From an uncultured Winogradskyella sp. (GTDB taxonomy: Bacteria; Bacteroidota; Bacteroidia; Flavobacteriales; Flavobacteriaceae): 64,000 bases of DNA. This document shows positions 53,595 to 63,730 of this stretch, one piece after another (within the stretch, counting starts at the first letter, position 1; each line of letters begins with the position of its first letter). The position numbers and the translations under genes were made by a program. The stretch is from positions 248,001 to 312,000 of the forward strand of contig NZ_CANMCZ010000004.1 in assembly GCF_947496485.1 (NCBI RefSeq). Reading direction: 5' to 3'. Under the pieces are notes generated by a model, which made no database searches, was not told the DNA's origin, and was given only the letters and a program-made list of their open reading frames with translations.

Positions 53595-53894
53595 TTAATT
53601 AAGATAAAGTTTAAGTAAATAACTGCCTATGATAGTAAACACGTTCAGCAATGCCAAGATAATAATAATTTTATTTCCAAATTTAAAATTTTTGAAATGA
53701 TTGACGATTAGAAAACCGAAGAGGGCAATTATGGTATAAATTGCTGGATACATTAAAAAAGCATCTACAAATTGTCCTTTTACAAGTAGTACAGCAGAGC
53801 GCTGAAGTCCACAGCCCAGACATTCAAAGCCAAAATACTTTTTATTTATGCATGGTAGCATGTAGTCTTCAAGTCCTTTTATAAGTAACTGCAT
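53595..53894 (-). CDS. DUF2752 membrane protein
   Basis: A 99-residue DUF2752 protein with the signature CLGCGLQRS near residues 26-34, preceded by LPCINKKYFGFE, and two to three membrane segments. The conserved cysteines may bind a metal or form a disulfide. Role unknown. It is co-directional with the CCC-motif protein. Confidence 0.88.
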   Translation of the reverse strand: MQLLIKGLEDYMLPCINKKYFGFECLGCGLQRSAVLLVKGQFVDAFLMYPAIYTIIALFGFLIVNHFKNFKFGNKIIIILALLNVFTIIGSYLLKLYLN

Positions 53895-53986
53895 ACTGCT
53901 AAATTAAGAATTTGCTAAATACTTTTATAATATCATCTCTAAATTATTGTAAACCGTATTTTTGTATTGTATTTCAATTCTATATT

Positions 53987-54199
53987 ATGAATATTTCTAG
54001 ACTTATAAACTTTATATGTATCGTTGTTGGTGGTGCTATTGCTTTATATGCACAAGCTGAAGTAAGGCAAAACACCTATTTATTGATGGGAGGCATTGTA
54101 TTACTGATGTTCGGGATTTATAGAGTTTCTCGAAATATTCCCAGTAAATACGATAATGAAGAAGAGGAAACTTTTATTAAGTCTGAAGATGAAGATTAA
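53987..54199 (+). CDS. Small two-segment membrane protein
   Basis: A 70-residue protein from the ATG at 53987. The longer frame from 53912 includes the promoter: a -7 box TATTTTTG lies at 53957-53964. Two hydrophobic segments (about 5-22 and 30-46) and an acidic tail (NEEEETFIKSEDED) are seen. Its last codons overlap the start of the Smr-domain gene by 11 bases, so the two are translationally coupled. The family is unknown to me. Confidence 0.7.
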   Translation: MNISRLINFICIVVGGAIALYAQAEVRQNTYLLMGGIVLLMFGIYRVSRNIPSKYDNEEEETFIKSEDED

Positions 54200-54746
54200 A
54201 CTTGGCGATACCGTTGAAACTATTGATGACAATATTTCTGGAGTTGTAACGAAGATCTTAGGAAATACAATTACTATAGAAGATGATGATGGATTTGAAT
54301 TTCAGTTTGAAGCTAATGAGTTGATGATTTCTTCTAATGAGGCCACCATAGATAATGCAATCTATAATTCTGACATTGAGGCTGTAAAAAAAGAAAAGGA
54401 GACTAAAAAAAGAAGAACTGTACCATCAGTAAAACCAAAGGAGCGACATGCTCCAAAATTTGAAGTCGACTTGCATATCCATCACCTAACGGAATCTACA
54501 AAAGGTATGACGAATTACGATATGCTAAATCTACAATTAGATACGGCTAGAGGACAATTAGAGTTTGCCATAAGAAAGCGCATTCCTAAAATTGTGTTTA
54601 TTCACGGAGTAGGAGAAGGAGTACTTCGTCAAGAACTAGAAACCTTATTTGGTCGCTATAATAATGTAAAGTTTTATGATGCAGATTATAAAACTTATGG
54701 TTTAGGAGCAACCGAAGTTAGGATTTTTCAAAATGTTGAACCTTAA
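54189..54746 (+). CDS. DUF2027/Smr-domain protein
   Basis: A 185-residue protein from the ATG at 54189 (the frame extends further back, into the overlapping gene). An N-terminal KOW/SH3-like part (LGDTVETIDDNISGVVTKI) precedes a Lys/Arg linker and a C-terminal Smr domain (DLHIH, IVFIHGVGEGVLRQEL, YGLGATEVRI). Smr domains cleave or bind nucleic acid in MutS2-related proteins. The last four bases overlap the convergent gene on the other strand. Confidence 0.88.
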   Translation: MKIKLGDTVETIDDNISGVVTKILGNTITIEDDDGFEFQFEANELMISSNEATIDNAIYNSDIEAVKKEKETKKRRTVPSVKPKERHAPKFEVDLHIHHLTESTKGMTNYDMLNLQLDTARGQLEFAIRKRIPKIVFIHGVGEGVLRQELETLFGRYNNVKFYDADYKTYGLGATEVRIFQNVEP

Positions 54747-55669
54747 TCTTCTTGTGGGTAATCTGCAATTGTGGTTATTAATGTGCCTAGGTCTACTTCT
54801 GTAGCTCTTAAAATTTCAACATCTATATCCTTTACAAGGAAGTGAGTAGTTACTGTTCTTGTGTATGCATTGTCATCACTTAATCCAGGATCACCATAAT
54901 CTATAACCTCTATATTATTAAGATAATGAGCAATTAAAACTCCATTGTTATCACTAGTATCGTTTAAAGGATTCATATCTCCATCTTCATCTTCTAATCG
55001 TGTTAACACACCATCTCCATCATCGTCAGTATCTAAATAATCAGGTATTTCATCACCATTTGGCAAGTCACCATCAGTATTTAATGGTGCTGTAGTTGGA
55101 TCATTATCACCATCACTATTATCAATTTCATTAATAGTTTTTACATTATCATTATCATCATCTTCATCTAAATAATCAGGAATACCATCAAGGTCTGAGT
55201 CTTGAGGATCGGCTAAACCTCCAGGACCGTATTCAAATTCACTTGGAATACCATCATTATCATCATCTACTATCGTAACTGTAACGTCAACAGTTCCGCT
55301 ATCGGCTTCATAGTCTTCAACTATAGTTAAATCTCCAGGAGATACAATTGCACATATATCGTTTATATTAACAGATCTGTTATATGATCTGTAAATAAAT
55401 CTAACATTAGTCTCATTAATCAGTAATTCTTCAGGCACATCAACTGTTGTTGGTGTTGTAAACAAAGCATCGGTAGTGTCATTTCTGTCAAATATTAAAA
55501 TAAGAGCTTCATTAGGATCGCTACGCGTATCAAAAACTAAATAAGAATTCTCAAAATCATCACAACTTTCTAAATCACCTTCAAAGTTAAGATCAACAGT
55601 CATAATATCACCATCATCACAAGCCACCAAAAAGATTAAACAAAAGAGTAAAGAAAAACGACGTATCAT
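54743..55669 (-). CDS. Secreted lipoprotein with thrombospondin-type-3-like Asp repeats
   Basis: A 308-residue lipoprotein from the ATG at 55669 (lipobox LVACDDGD). The middle holds several Asp-rich calcium-binding repeats of the type DxDxDGIPDxxD (DDDNDGIPSEF, DSDLDGIPDYLD, TDDDGDGVLTRLED). A final beta-rich part follows. Such proteins sit on the flavobacterial surface. The original frame has a further 17 codons upstream that precede a poor start and are left out. Specific role unknown. Confidence 0.78.
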   Translation of the reverse strand: MIRRFSLLFCLIFLVACDDGDIMTVDLNFEGDLESCDDFENSYLVFDTRSDPNEALILIFDRNDTTDALFTTPTTVDVPEELLINETNVRFIYRSYNRSVNINDICAIVSPGDLTIVEDYEADSGTVDVTVTIVDDDNDGIPSEFEYGPGGLADPQDSDLDGIPDYLDEDDDNDNVKTINEIDNSDGDNDPTTAPLNTDGDLPNGDEIPDYLDTDDDGDGVLTRLEDEDGDMNPLNDTSDNNGVLIAHYLNNIEVIDYGDPGLSDDNAYTRTVTTHFLVKDIDVEILRATEVDLGTLITTIADYPQED

Positions 55670-55755
55670 AGCTTCAATTTTGAACAAAAATAAACGATTT
55701 GTAAAATTATAACGCTCCATTGACTAAATAATTTTATTTACAATATTTTTGCAAG

Positions 55756-56901
55756 ATGGACTCAGTATATTTAGATAACGCAGCAACGACAGCATTGCGA
55801 CCAGAAGTGGTTGAACGAATGACACAAGTACTACAAGAAAGCTACGGAAATGCTTCTTCAATCCATAGCTTTGGACGTTCATCAAAAGCACTTTTAGAAC
55901 AATGCCGAAAAAATATAGCAGCTCATTTTAATGTGTCTGCAGCTGAAATTATTTTTACTTCTGGGGGAACTGAAGCAGATAATTTGGCTTTGCGTAGTGT
56001 TGTAAGGGATTTAGGTATTACTGAAATTATTACTTCAAAAATTGAGCACCATGCCGTTTTGCATACCGTGGAACAATTGAAAAAAGAGTATGATGTAGAA
56101 ATAATATATGTTGATTTAGATGATTGTGGTTTAGTCAATTACGAACATTTAGAGCAGCTTTTGCAATCTTCTAAAAAGGCTGTTGTAAGCTTAATGCACA
56201 TTAATAATGAAATTGGCAATATTTTAGATATTGAACGTGTTGCCAGCTTATGTAAAAATAATGATGCATTGTTTCATACAGATGCTGTGCAATCTGTTGG
56301 ACATTATAAGATTGATTTAGACAAAATTTCTATTGATTTTTTAGCGGCAAGTGCTCATAAATTTCATGGTCCAAAAGGTGTTGGATTTTGTTTTGTAAGA
56401 AAAGATTCTGGACTAAAACCTCTAATTTTTGGTGGTGAGCAGGAGAGAGGTTATAGAGCAGGTACAGAATCTATACATAACATTGTTGGTATGGACGAAG
56501 CACTTAAAATAGCATATAAAAATCTTGATATCGAAAAGAAGTATGTATCAGATTTAAAAGCATATTTCATTCAAAACGTGAAAAATAATATACCTGGACT
56601 AAGTTTTAATGGAGGTTGTGAGAACGTTTCAAATAGTACCTACACATTAGTGAATATATGTTTACCTATTGCTCCAGAAAAAGCACCAATGTTGCAATTT
56701 CAGCTCGATTTAAAGGGGATTGCTTGTTCTAAAGGAAGTGCTTGTCAGAGTGGAAGCTCACAAAACTCTCATGTGCTGACTGCTATACTTGATGAAGAAA
56801 GTCTAAGTAAACCTTCAGTGCGCTTTTCTTTCAGTATTTTTAATACGAAGGCGGAGTTAGATTATGTGATCTCTGTATTAAATGCGTTTGTTAATTCTTA
56901 A
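55756..56901 (+). CDS. Cysteine desulfurase (class V aminotransferase)
   Basis: A 381-residue NifS/IscS-like PLP enzyme. It starts VYLDNAATTALRPEV and shows the PLP lysine in ASAHKFHGPKGVGF and the active-site Cys loop GSACQSGSSQNSHVL. It makes enzyme-bound persulfide from cysteine for Fe-S clusters or tRNA thiolation. No isc or suf genes lie beside it. It is outside the regulon region and has no regulon operator. Confidence 0.93.
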   Translation: MDSVYLDNAATTALRPEVVERMTQVLQESYGNASSIHSFGRSSKALLEQCRKNIAAHFNVSAAEIIFTSGGTEADNLALRSVVRDLGITEIITSKIEHHAVLHTVEQLKKEYDVEIIYVDLDDCGLVNYEHLEQLLQSSKKAVVSLMHINNEIGNILDIERVASLCKNNDALFHTDAVQSVGHYKIDLDKISIDFLAASAHKFHGPKGVGFCFVRKDSGLKPLIFGGEQERGYRAGTESIHNIVGMDEALKIAYKNLDIEKKYVSDLKAYFIQNVKNNIPGLSFNGGCENVSNSTYTLVNICLPIAPEKAPMLQFQLDLKGIACSKGSACQSGSSQNSHVLTAILDEESLSKPSVRFSFSIFNTKAELDYVISVLNAFVNS

Positions 56902-56913
56902 TAGAGCGTGCTT

Positions 56914-59379
56914 TTAAAACTTAGCAGACAACCTCACATTAAAAACACGAGGTGTTAAAAAATTCGGAATAGCAAATTGTCGCTTGGTATATACATCTCT
57001 CACCCAAGTATTGGTAATTGAGTTTTGGTTATTAAACATATTATATATTTCAAAACCAATAGAAAGTGCTTTAAAGGATTTTTTCCAATTCGAATTATAT
57101 GTTTTTTCAGGATTGATTAATTCATATGATATACCCAAATCTGCACGTCTATAATCACGCAATCTTATTTGATAGTCATAGGGATCTGCATAGCTAGGCG
57201 AACCGCCAGGTACACCTGTGTTGTAAACCAAGTTTAAATACATCTTTAAATCTGGCATATTTGGCACATAATCCTGAAACAACACTCCAAACTTTAAACG
57301 TTGATCGGTTGGTCTAGCTATATAGCCTCGATTATCAATATTCTCTTCAGTTTTAAGATATCCAAAACTAAACCAAGATTCTGTTCCTGGAACAAATTCC
57401 CCATTAAGTCGCATATCTAAACCATAAGCATAGGCCTTTGCATTATTATCTGCTCTATAACGAATTCTAACGTTTTCAAGCGTGTAAGGGTTTACATCAG
57501 ATAAACCTTTGTAGTAAGCCTCAGTGACTAATTTGAATGGTCTGTCCCAAATCTCGAAACTGTATTCGTTACCTAATACAATATGAAACGATTTTTGTGC
57601 TTTTACATTAGGTTGAACGACACCTGATGAATCTCTTAATTCTCTGTAAAACGGCGGTTGATAATATAAACCACCAGCAACTCTAAAGAGCATATCCTTT
57701 TCCCAATCTGGCTTTATTGCAAATTGCGCTCTAGGACTAAAAACTGTTTGAGAAGAACTTTCAGTACCCTCACCATTAACTGTCCAACTATGTGTTCTTA
57801 CACCAACATTATAAAACACTTCATTATTTCCCCATTCAGTACGCTTACTATATTGAACAAATGCTTGTAAACGGTCTATTTGAACTTTGTTTAATGCTCT
57901 TATATTCTCAAAAGCTGTTAAAGGCCCAGAAAACGGTTCATAGGGTTGAAGGTTGGGTTGACTAAAATTAGGAGGACGAATAGAGAATCCGGCAGAATCA
58001 ATGACTTCGTATTCCACGAGTCTATCTCTTATATCTTCGTGAGTGTATTTAGCAGACCATTCGATAGTACTTTCCTCACCGATTTTGTAGTCACCTCTGT
58101 GTTCTGCATTAACTATAAAGGCATCTAAATCGTTACGTGCATGCGTTAATTGCGAGCCAATACCTTCACTAAATTCTACTTCACCTAAATTCTCATCACC
58201 AATATTAGTATTTACTTCGCCTAAGCGGTATTGTGCAAAAATATCGAAGTATTCTTGCTCAACTGTGTGATAAGCTGAAGCAATTAATTTTAGAGTTAAA
58301 TCATCATTTGCAAAGTAACTAGCTTTAAATGCACCAAAATACGTTTGATATTGATCTTTTTCTTGTCCATCGTAAAAGACTAAAAGGGCTACAGGTTCTT
58401 GTAATGTGCCAAAATTAGTTTGTCTATTTTCTGGTTGAAAGTTATATTTGTTTAAAGAAATATTCCCTAAAAAACTTAAATGAAACTTGCTCGAAAAACG
58501 GTACGTTAAATATGTTTGTGCATCTGCAAAAACAGGTTCTACATTGCCTTCCGTTTCAAGATTATTTAAGATTAAACTATTATCTCTGTAGCGCACACCT
58601 GCAATTCCAGAAAACTTACCATCTTTTGATACTGTTTCGGCTGCAATGCTTCCGCCAAGTAAACTTAAATCTGTTCTAATTCCAAAGTCAATAGGATTTC
58701 TATAAGAAATATCTAAAACTGAAGATAGTTTATCTCCATATTTTGCCTGAAAACCACCGGCGGAAAAATCTACATTTTGCACTAAATCCGTATTCACAAA
58801 GCTTAAACCTTCTTGATTACCAGAACGAATTAAAAAAGGTCTGTAGACTTCAATTTCGTTAACATAAACAAGGTTTTCATCAAAATTTCCACCTCTTACC
58901 GAATATTGTGTACTCAATTCGTTTGAAATATTAACTCCAGGTAAGGTTTTTAAAATATTCTCAACACCAGGTTGTGCTCCTTTAATTGTTCTAATCATTT
59001 GTGGGGAAATGGAAGTGACTCCATCAACAGATTGCCTTGTGTTTGTATTAATAACAACAGTTGCGATTTGTTCTACTTCAACTAGCATCACAGGATTATA
59101 CTCTATTTCCTGACCGTTTTTTAAATTGAATTTCTGCTCAATTCGTTTATGAGAAATGTGTGTGAATACCACTGTAACTTCAATGCCAAACGGAATCTTA
59201 AGCTCATAAAAACCGTTATCATTGGTTGCAGTACCTTCACCAGTGCTGGCCTTAATGTTAACATCCTTAATTGGGTTATTACTTTCGTCTAAAATAACAC
59301 CTCTAATAATTGCAGACTGTGAGAAGGATAGCGCACTAAAAAGTAAGCTCAATAGAACTATAAAATGTAAGCGTTTCAA
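56914..59379 (-). CDS. TonB-dependent receptor with carboxypeptidase-like N-domain
   Basis: An 821-residue outer-membrane receptor. After a signal peptide (about 1-22) come a CarboxypepD_reg-like domain (GVILDESNNPIKDVNI), the plug domain (IRTIKGAQPGVENILKTLPGVN, YSVRGGNFDENLVYVNEIEV) and the 22-strand barrel ending in VFNVRLSAKF. The substrate cannot be read from the sequence, and no SusD-like partner lies beside it. The peptidase gene 11 bases beyond it is upstream in its own direction, so the two may be co-transcribed. Confidence 0.93.
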   Translation of the reverse strand: MKRLHFIVLLSLLFSALSFSQSAIIRGVILDESNNPIKDVNIKASTGEGTATNDNGFYELKIPFGIEVTVVFTHISHKRIEQKFNLKNGQEIEYNPVMLVEVEQIATVVINTNTRQSVDGVTSISPQMIRTIKGAQPGVENILKTLPGVNISNELSTQYSVRGGNFDENLVYVNEIEVYRPFLIRSGNQEGLSFVNTDLVQNVDFSAGGFQAKYGDKLSSVLDISYRNPIDFGIRTDLSLLGGSIAAETVSKDGKFSGIAGVRYRDNSLILNNLETEGNVEPVFADAQTYLTYRFSSKFHLSFLGNISLNKYNFQPENRQTNFGTLQEPVALLVFYDGQEKDQYQTYFGAFKASYFANDDLTLKLIASAYHTVEQEYFDIFAQYRLGEVNTNIGDENLGEVEFSEGIGSQLTHARNDLDAFIVNAEHRGDYKIGEESTIEWSAKYTHEDIRDRLVEYEVIDSAGFSIRPPNFSQPNLQPYEPFSGPLTAFENIRALNKVQIDRLQAFVQYSKRTEWGNNEVFYNVGVRTHSWTVNGEGTESSSQTVFSPRAQFAIKPDWEKDMLFRVAGGLYYQPPFYRELRDSSGVVQPNVKAQKSFHIVLGNEYSFEIWDRPFKLVTEAYYKGLSDVNPYTLENVRIRYRADNNAKAYAYGLDMRLNGEFVPGTESWFSFGYLKTEENIDNRGYIARPTDQRLKFGVLFQDYVPNMPDLKMYLNLVYNTGVPGGSPSYADPYDYQIRLRDYRRADLGISYELINPEKTYNSNWKKSFKALSIGFEIYNMFNNQNSITNTWVRDVYTKRQFAIPNFLTPRVFNVRLSAKF

Positions 59380-59390
59380 ATAGTTTAGTT

Positions 59391-61079
59391 TTATTTTCTA
59401 AAAAATGTTGCTTCAAATGTAGAGCTATTTCCAACATTATCTGTAACAATTATTTTTAATTCGTTCTTAGTGTCCTTAACGATGTTATCATTAAAATCGT
59501 GTGTAAGCATCTCGGTTTTATAATCGTACTCCATTAAAATCCACCTACCATTTACCGTAGCTCGGTATTTACTAATTCCAGATAATTCATCTTCAATTTT
59601 CACTTTTAAGAAACGATATTTACTTAACCATTTTTTATCGTGAAAGTTGACTGGTTTTATGGTTGGTGCAACAGTATCCATTGCTAAAGCATAAGTCCCA
59701 AACTCTTTGCTGCCAGCACTTATGATATTACCTTTTCTTTTAGTGGAAACATAATAAGGCTTTTTATAATATCCATATAATCTAGCAATATAAATTTTAT
59801 CTTGATGTTCAGATTTGTAGTTACTTAAATCATAATTTATATAAAAATTCTTTTGTAATGGGATATTGTCTTCGTGCAGATACAACGTGTCAGAAGCAAC
59901 TTTAAAATCTATAAGGGTGTCGTCGTATAACGTGTTACCATAAAAGTTAACAGTAATATTTTCAGAGTTTAGCGTTGTGGCCTTATCGCTATAAACCAAC
60001 GATTTATTTGATAGATCTTCATCGATTTCTTTTTCAATAACCTCATATTTGCCGTTAACAGGAATTGTTATCCAAGTCTCATTACCCTTGAAATCTCTTA
60101 TTCTAACTTTATAGATTGAAGACGTGCTGTCTTCAACCTTAATATAACCATTGTCATTAGCATCTTTATATAAACTCAAAGGGTTGTTTTTTTGAATAAA
60201 TAACTTCTGGATTCTAGATTTCTTATTTTTAAAATACTCATAATCAATTAAGCGTTTAATGTGCTTAGATTCATCAAAGCTAAAACGCTTAAAATCTATT
60301 TCTAAACTTTTATTACCGTTAAAAAAAGTCTGAATATTACTAACACCATTATTATTTGGCGCTAAATCTTGCTTATCGTAAGAGGTAATACCAAAACCAA
60401 TATTTCCATAAGCAGAAATTTTTTCAACCTCGTAGTCGCCAGTTTTTTGAGGGATTAATCGCAGCGGAACACGTTCATTCTTACCGTTAATTATCGCGTT
60501 TTCATCCTTAGGATAGGCATATACTGCCGAAACGAAAGGTGCTTTAGTGTCTTTTACATCGATACCAAATAGCATAGGATTCATTGGTCGTTCTTGATTA
60601 TCTCTTATTTCAAAATGCAAATGAGGACCACCTGAACTGCCAGTATTACCTGAATAACCAATAACTTCATCCTGTTCTACCAATAATTCTTCTGTAGTTG
60701 GAAACATTTCAACTTCAAAGCTTTCTTTTTCGTATTGGCAGTCTTTAATATATTGCTCTATACGTTTTGAGAATTTTTGTAGATGACCATAGACAGTTGT
60801 GTAACCATTAGGATGAGTAACATAGATTGCTTTTCCATACCCAAAATGAGAAACCTTGATTCTGCTAACATAACCTTCGGCCGCGGTATAAACTTTTAAG
60901 CCTTGCTTTCTTTGAGTCTTAATATCTAGTCCACCATGAAAATGAGACGAGCGCAACTCAGCAAATGTCCCAGAAAGAACAAGTGTAATATCTAATGGAT
61001 TTCTAAAATAATCTTGAGGATATTCTGATTGTGAGTAAACAGAACAAGATATAAGAAAAAGGAGCAAAATTTTTTTCAT
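59391..61079 (-). CDS. Secreted M23 family metallopeptidase
   Basis: A 562-residue protein with a signal peptide (about 1-16) and a LytM/M23 peptidase domain near the N-terminus: SSHFHGGLDIKTQRKQG and GPHLHFEIRDN carry the zinc ligands. A long C-terminal beta-rich part has the pattern of Ig-like domains. M23 enzymes cut peptidoglycan cross-links. The start codon overlaps a 16-base inverted repeat (61079-61094) of unknown meaning. Confidence 0.93.
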   Translation of the reverse strand: MKKILLLFLISCSVYSQSEYPQDYFRNPLDITLVLSGTFAELRSSHFHGGLDIKTQRKQGLKVYTAAEGYVSRIKVSHFGYGKAIYVTHPNGYTTVYGHLQKFSKRIEQYIKDCQYEKESFEVEMFPTTEELLVEQDEVIGYSGNTGSSGGPHLHFEIRDNQERPMNPMLFGIDVKDTKAPFVSAVYAYPKDENAIINGKNERVPLRLIPQKTGDYEVEKISAYGNIGFGITSYDKQDLAPNNNGVSNIQTFFNGNKSLEIDFKRFSFDESKHIKRLIDYEYFKNKKSRIQKLFIQKNNPLSLYKDANDNGYIKVEDSTSSIYKVRIRDFKGNETWITIPVNGKYEVIEKEIDEDLSNKSLVYSDKATTLNSENITVNFYGNTLYDDTLIDFKVASDTLYLHEDNIPLQKNFYINYDLSNYKSEHQDKIYIARLYGYYKKPYYVSTKRKGNIISAGSKEFGTYALAMDTVAPTIKPVNFHDKKWLSKYRFLKVKIEDELSGISKYRATVNGRWILMEYDYKTEMLTHDFNDNIVKDTKNELKIIVTDNVGNSSTFEATFFRK

Positions 61080-61256
61080 ACAATGACAATTGTAGCTAAA
61101 ATATTAATTTGATAGCGATATACAAATGTTAATAGATTATTATTTTAGTTAACGGATTAGTTTTAACGATGTTATTCATATTAAAAATAATTGTAAAAGA
61201 ATTGTGTTTTTTGATTAGGTATGTTAACTTTGTTTAAATAGTATTGAATTACTTTA

Positions 61257-61547
61257 ATGAGTAAAATAGAAGACATTGTTGATGCATTAGAGAATAAAAT
61301 CAGTAAGATTTTACACAAGCAAGAGGTTTTAAAACAAACCAACGCTAAACTCTCAGAACAATTAGAACAGCAACAACAAAAACTTTTAGAACAACAAGAA
61401 GAATTAGGATCTTGGGTAGAAAAGTATGATACGCTCAAAATAGCAAATTCAATGCTTGGTAGTGACGAAAATAAACGAGAAACGAAGCTCAAAATAAATG
61501 CACTTATTAGAGATATTGACCATTGTATTGGACAACTCTCAGAATAA
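61257..61547 (+). CDS. Coiled-coil protein upstream of zapA
   Basis: A 96-residue protein that is almost entirely coiled coil, rich in Gln, Glu and Lys (LSEQLEQQQQKLLEQQEELG). No signal peptide. It precedes zapA by 18 bases on the same strand, a conserved pairing in flavobacteria by my memory. It may assist ZapA in division-ring assembly, but this is inference. Confidence 0.78.
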   Translation: MSKIEDIVDALENKISKILHKQEVLKQTNAKLSEQLEQQQQKLLEQQEELGSWVEKYDTLKIANSMLGSDENKRETKLKINALIRDIDHCIGQLSE

Positions 61548-61565
61548 TGTTGTAAATTAGACTAA

Positions 61566-61853
61566 ATGTCAGAACAATTAAAAATTAAACTTTCTATAGC
61601 AAATAGGGTTTATCCATTAACGATTAATCCAAGTCAAGAAGAAGGTTTACGCAAAGCCACAAAGAAAATTGAGGCTATGATTGGACAGTTTGAGCAGAAT
61701 TACTCTGTAAGAGATAAGCAAGATGTTTTGGCCATGTGTGCCTTGCAATTTGCAGCTCAAGTAGAGCAAAAGTCAATAGATAAAGAGTATGTAAATGAAG
61801 AAGTGCAAGAAAAGCTAGAGGCTTTAAATGAACTTTTAAAACAGCATATTTAA
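61566..61853 (+). CDS. zapA: Cell-division protein ZapA
   Basis: A 95-residue ZapA-like protein: LKIKLSIANRVYPLTI and a coiled C-terminus. ZapA cross-links FtsZ filaments. Its position directly upstream of 6S RNA is the classical zapA-ssrS neighbourhood. Confidence 0.9.
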   Translation: MSEQLKIKLSIANRVYPLTINPSQEEGLRKATKKIEAMIGQFEQNYSVRDKQDVLAMCALQFAAQVEQKSIDKEYVNEEVQEKLEALNELLKQHI

Positions 61854-61883
61854 CTCGTACGTTCTTTAAAATAAAAGGTTACT

Positions 61884-62066
61884 GCCTACATTAGTTACAT
61901 TTTTTGATAAACTCAACGTTAATTCTTTAAAAAGGGTGAGTTGAAGTTGTAAAATCGTGCTGTTAGTGCTGAACTTGTTTCAGTGTCTTAGACAGATTTT
62001 TGATCAGCTTGTTAGCCCTAAACTTGTTTTTAAGGAGTTTATACAAAACCGATAACTGATGTAGGC
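61884..62066 (+). ncRNA. ssrS: 6S RNA (flavobacterial type)
   Basis: A closing stem joins GCCTACATTAGTTA (61884-61897) with TAACTGATGTAGGC (62053-62066), 14 pairs with one G-U. It encloses about 155 bases with partly complementary arms and a large open middle, the 6S shape. The element lies between zapA and rny, where 6S RNA of flavobacteria is found. A T-run follows (TTTTTTT after 62066) as terminator. 6S RNA binds RNA polymerase like an open promoter. Confidence 0.85.
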
Positions 62067-62096
62067 TTTTTTTATATACTAAACTAAACAATAAAC

Positions 62097-63674
62097 ATGG
62101 ACACTAACACAATTATATATATAGTTGGAGGAGTAGTATTAGGAGTGATACTAGGATATATTATAGCAAAATCATTAGAGAAAGGTAAATCTTCAAAACT
62201 AATTTCTAATGCAGAAAGCGAAGCAAAATCTATATTAAAGCAAGCAAAATCTGATGCTGAATCCTTAAAAAAAGATAAAATACTTCAAGCAAAAGAAAAG
62301 TTTATCGAGCTAAAAGCTGAGCACGAAAAAGTTATTCTCTCTCGTGACAAAAAAATGGCAGATGCTGAAAAACGTATTAGAGATAAAGAATCTCAAATTT
62401 CAAATGAGCTTTCAAAATCTAAAAAAACCAATCAATCACTGGATGCTAAAATCAAAGACTATGACTTCAGGCTTGAGTTTATAGAGAAGAAAAAAGATGA
62501 ACTTGAGAAGGCTCACAAAAGCCAAATAAAACAACTAGAAGTTATTTCTTCATTATCCGCAGAGGAAGCCAAAGAGCAATTAGTTGAATCTTTAAAAGAG
62601 GAAGCTAAAACCGATGCAATGAGTTTTATACAAGATCGAGTAGAGGAAGCAAAATTAACTGCTCAACAAGAAGCTAAGAAGATTATTATTAATACCATAC
62701 AGCGTATAGGGACAGAAGAGGCTATTGACAATTGCGTATCTGTTTTTAATATAGAGTCTGATGATGTAAAAGGTAGAATCATTGGCAGAGAAGGACGTAA
62801 TATTAGAGCTATTGAAGCAGCAACTGGAGTTGAGATTATTGTAGACGACACACCAGAAGCTATTATTTTATCGTGTTTTGATTCCGTGAGGCGTGAAATT
62901 GCGCGTTTGTCTTTACATAAATTGGTAACGGACGGAAGAATACATCCTGCACGAATCGAGGAAATTGTAAAGAAAACAGAGAAGCAGATTGAGCAAGAAA
63001 TTATAGAAGTTGGTAAGCGTACAGTTATAGATTTAGGAATTCATGGATTAAATCCTGAATTGATTAAAATGGTAGGACGTATGAAATACCGTTCTTCTTA
63101 TGGACAAAACTTATTGCAACACTCTAGAGAAGTGGCTAAACTGTGTGGTGTTATGGCAGCAGAATTAGGCTTAAATCCTAAATTGGCAAAGCGAGCAGGA
63201 CTTTTACATGATATAGGAAAAGTACCTTCTTCTGAAGCAGATATAGAAACACCTCATGCCATCTTAGGAATGCAATGGGCAGAGAAGCACGGAGAAAAAC
63301 CTGAAGTTTGTAATGCTATTGGCGCACACCACGACGAAATAGAAATGACGACGTTATTGTCTCCTATTATTCAAGTATGTGATGCTATTTCTGGTGCTAG
63401 ACCTGGTGCAAGACGACAAGTTTTAGATTCTTATATACAGCGACTTAAAGATTTAGAAGATGTCGCTTTTGGGTTTACAGGAGTTAAAAAAGCTTATGCA
63501 ATACAAGCAGGTAGAGAATTACGTGTTATTGTTGAAAGCGAAAAGGTATCTGATGATAAAGCTGCAAGTTTATCTTTTGAGATTTCTCAGAAAATTCAAA
63601 CGGATATGACGTATCCTGGTCAAGTTAAGGTAACCGTAATTAGAGAAACTAGAGCTGTTAATATTGCAAAGTAA
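62097..63674 (+). CDS. rny: Ribonuclease Y
   Basis: A 525-residue RNase Y. It has an N-terminal membrane anchor (about 5-25), a long coiled coil (about 30-200), a KH domain ([22 protein letters not shown]) and an HD domain ([18 protein letters not shown]). It starts general mRNA decay by endonucleolytic cuts. Own transcript with a clean terminator. Confidence 0.96.
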   Translation: MDTNTIIYIVGGVVLGVILGYIIAKSLEKGKSSKLISNAESEAKSILKQAKSDAESLKKDKILQAKEKFIELKAEHEKVILSRDKKMADAEKRIRDKESQISNELSKSKKTNQSLDAKIKDYDFRLEFIEKKKDELEKAHKSQIKQLEVISSLSAEEAKEQLVESLKEEAKTDAMSFIQDRVEEAKLTAQQEAKKIIINTIQRIGTEEAIDNCVSVFNIESDDVKGRIIGREGRNIRAIEAATGVEIIVDDTPEAIILSCFDSVRREIARLSLHKLVTDGRIHPARIEEIVKKTEKQIEQEIIEVGKRTVIDLGIHGLNPELIKMVGRMKYRSSYGQNLLQHSREVAKLCGVMAAELGLNPKLAKRAGLLHDIGKVPSSEADIETPHAILGMQWAEKHGEKPEVCNAIGAHHDEIEMTTLLSPIIQVCDAISGARPGARRQVLDSYIQRLKDLEDVAFGFTGVKKAYAIQAGRELRVIVESEKVSDDKAASLSFEISQKIQTDMTYPGQVKVTVIRETRAVNIAK

Positions 63675-63696
63675 GAATTTATCGATTTCATTTATT

Positions 63697-63730
63697 AAAA
63701 GGCAATCTACAAATAGATTGTCTTTTTTAT
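63697..63730. terminator. Hairpin terminator after rny
   Basis: The stem AAAGGCAATCTA/TAGATTGTCTTT (one G-U pair), with a 4-base loop and a T-run, lies between convergent rny and xerD. Confidence 0.88.

Noticed and set aside
61079..61094. Inverted repeat TACAATGACAATTGTA at the start of the M23 peptidase gene
   Set aside because: Resembles a regulon operator in part (TGACA), but no -7 box stands at the standard spacing on either strand.
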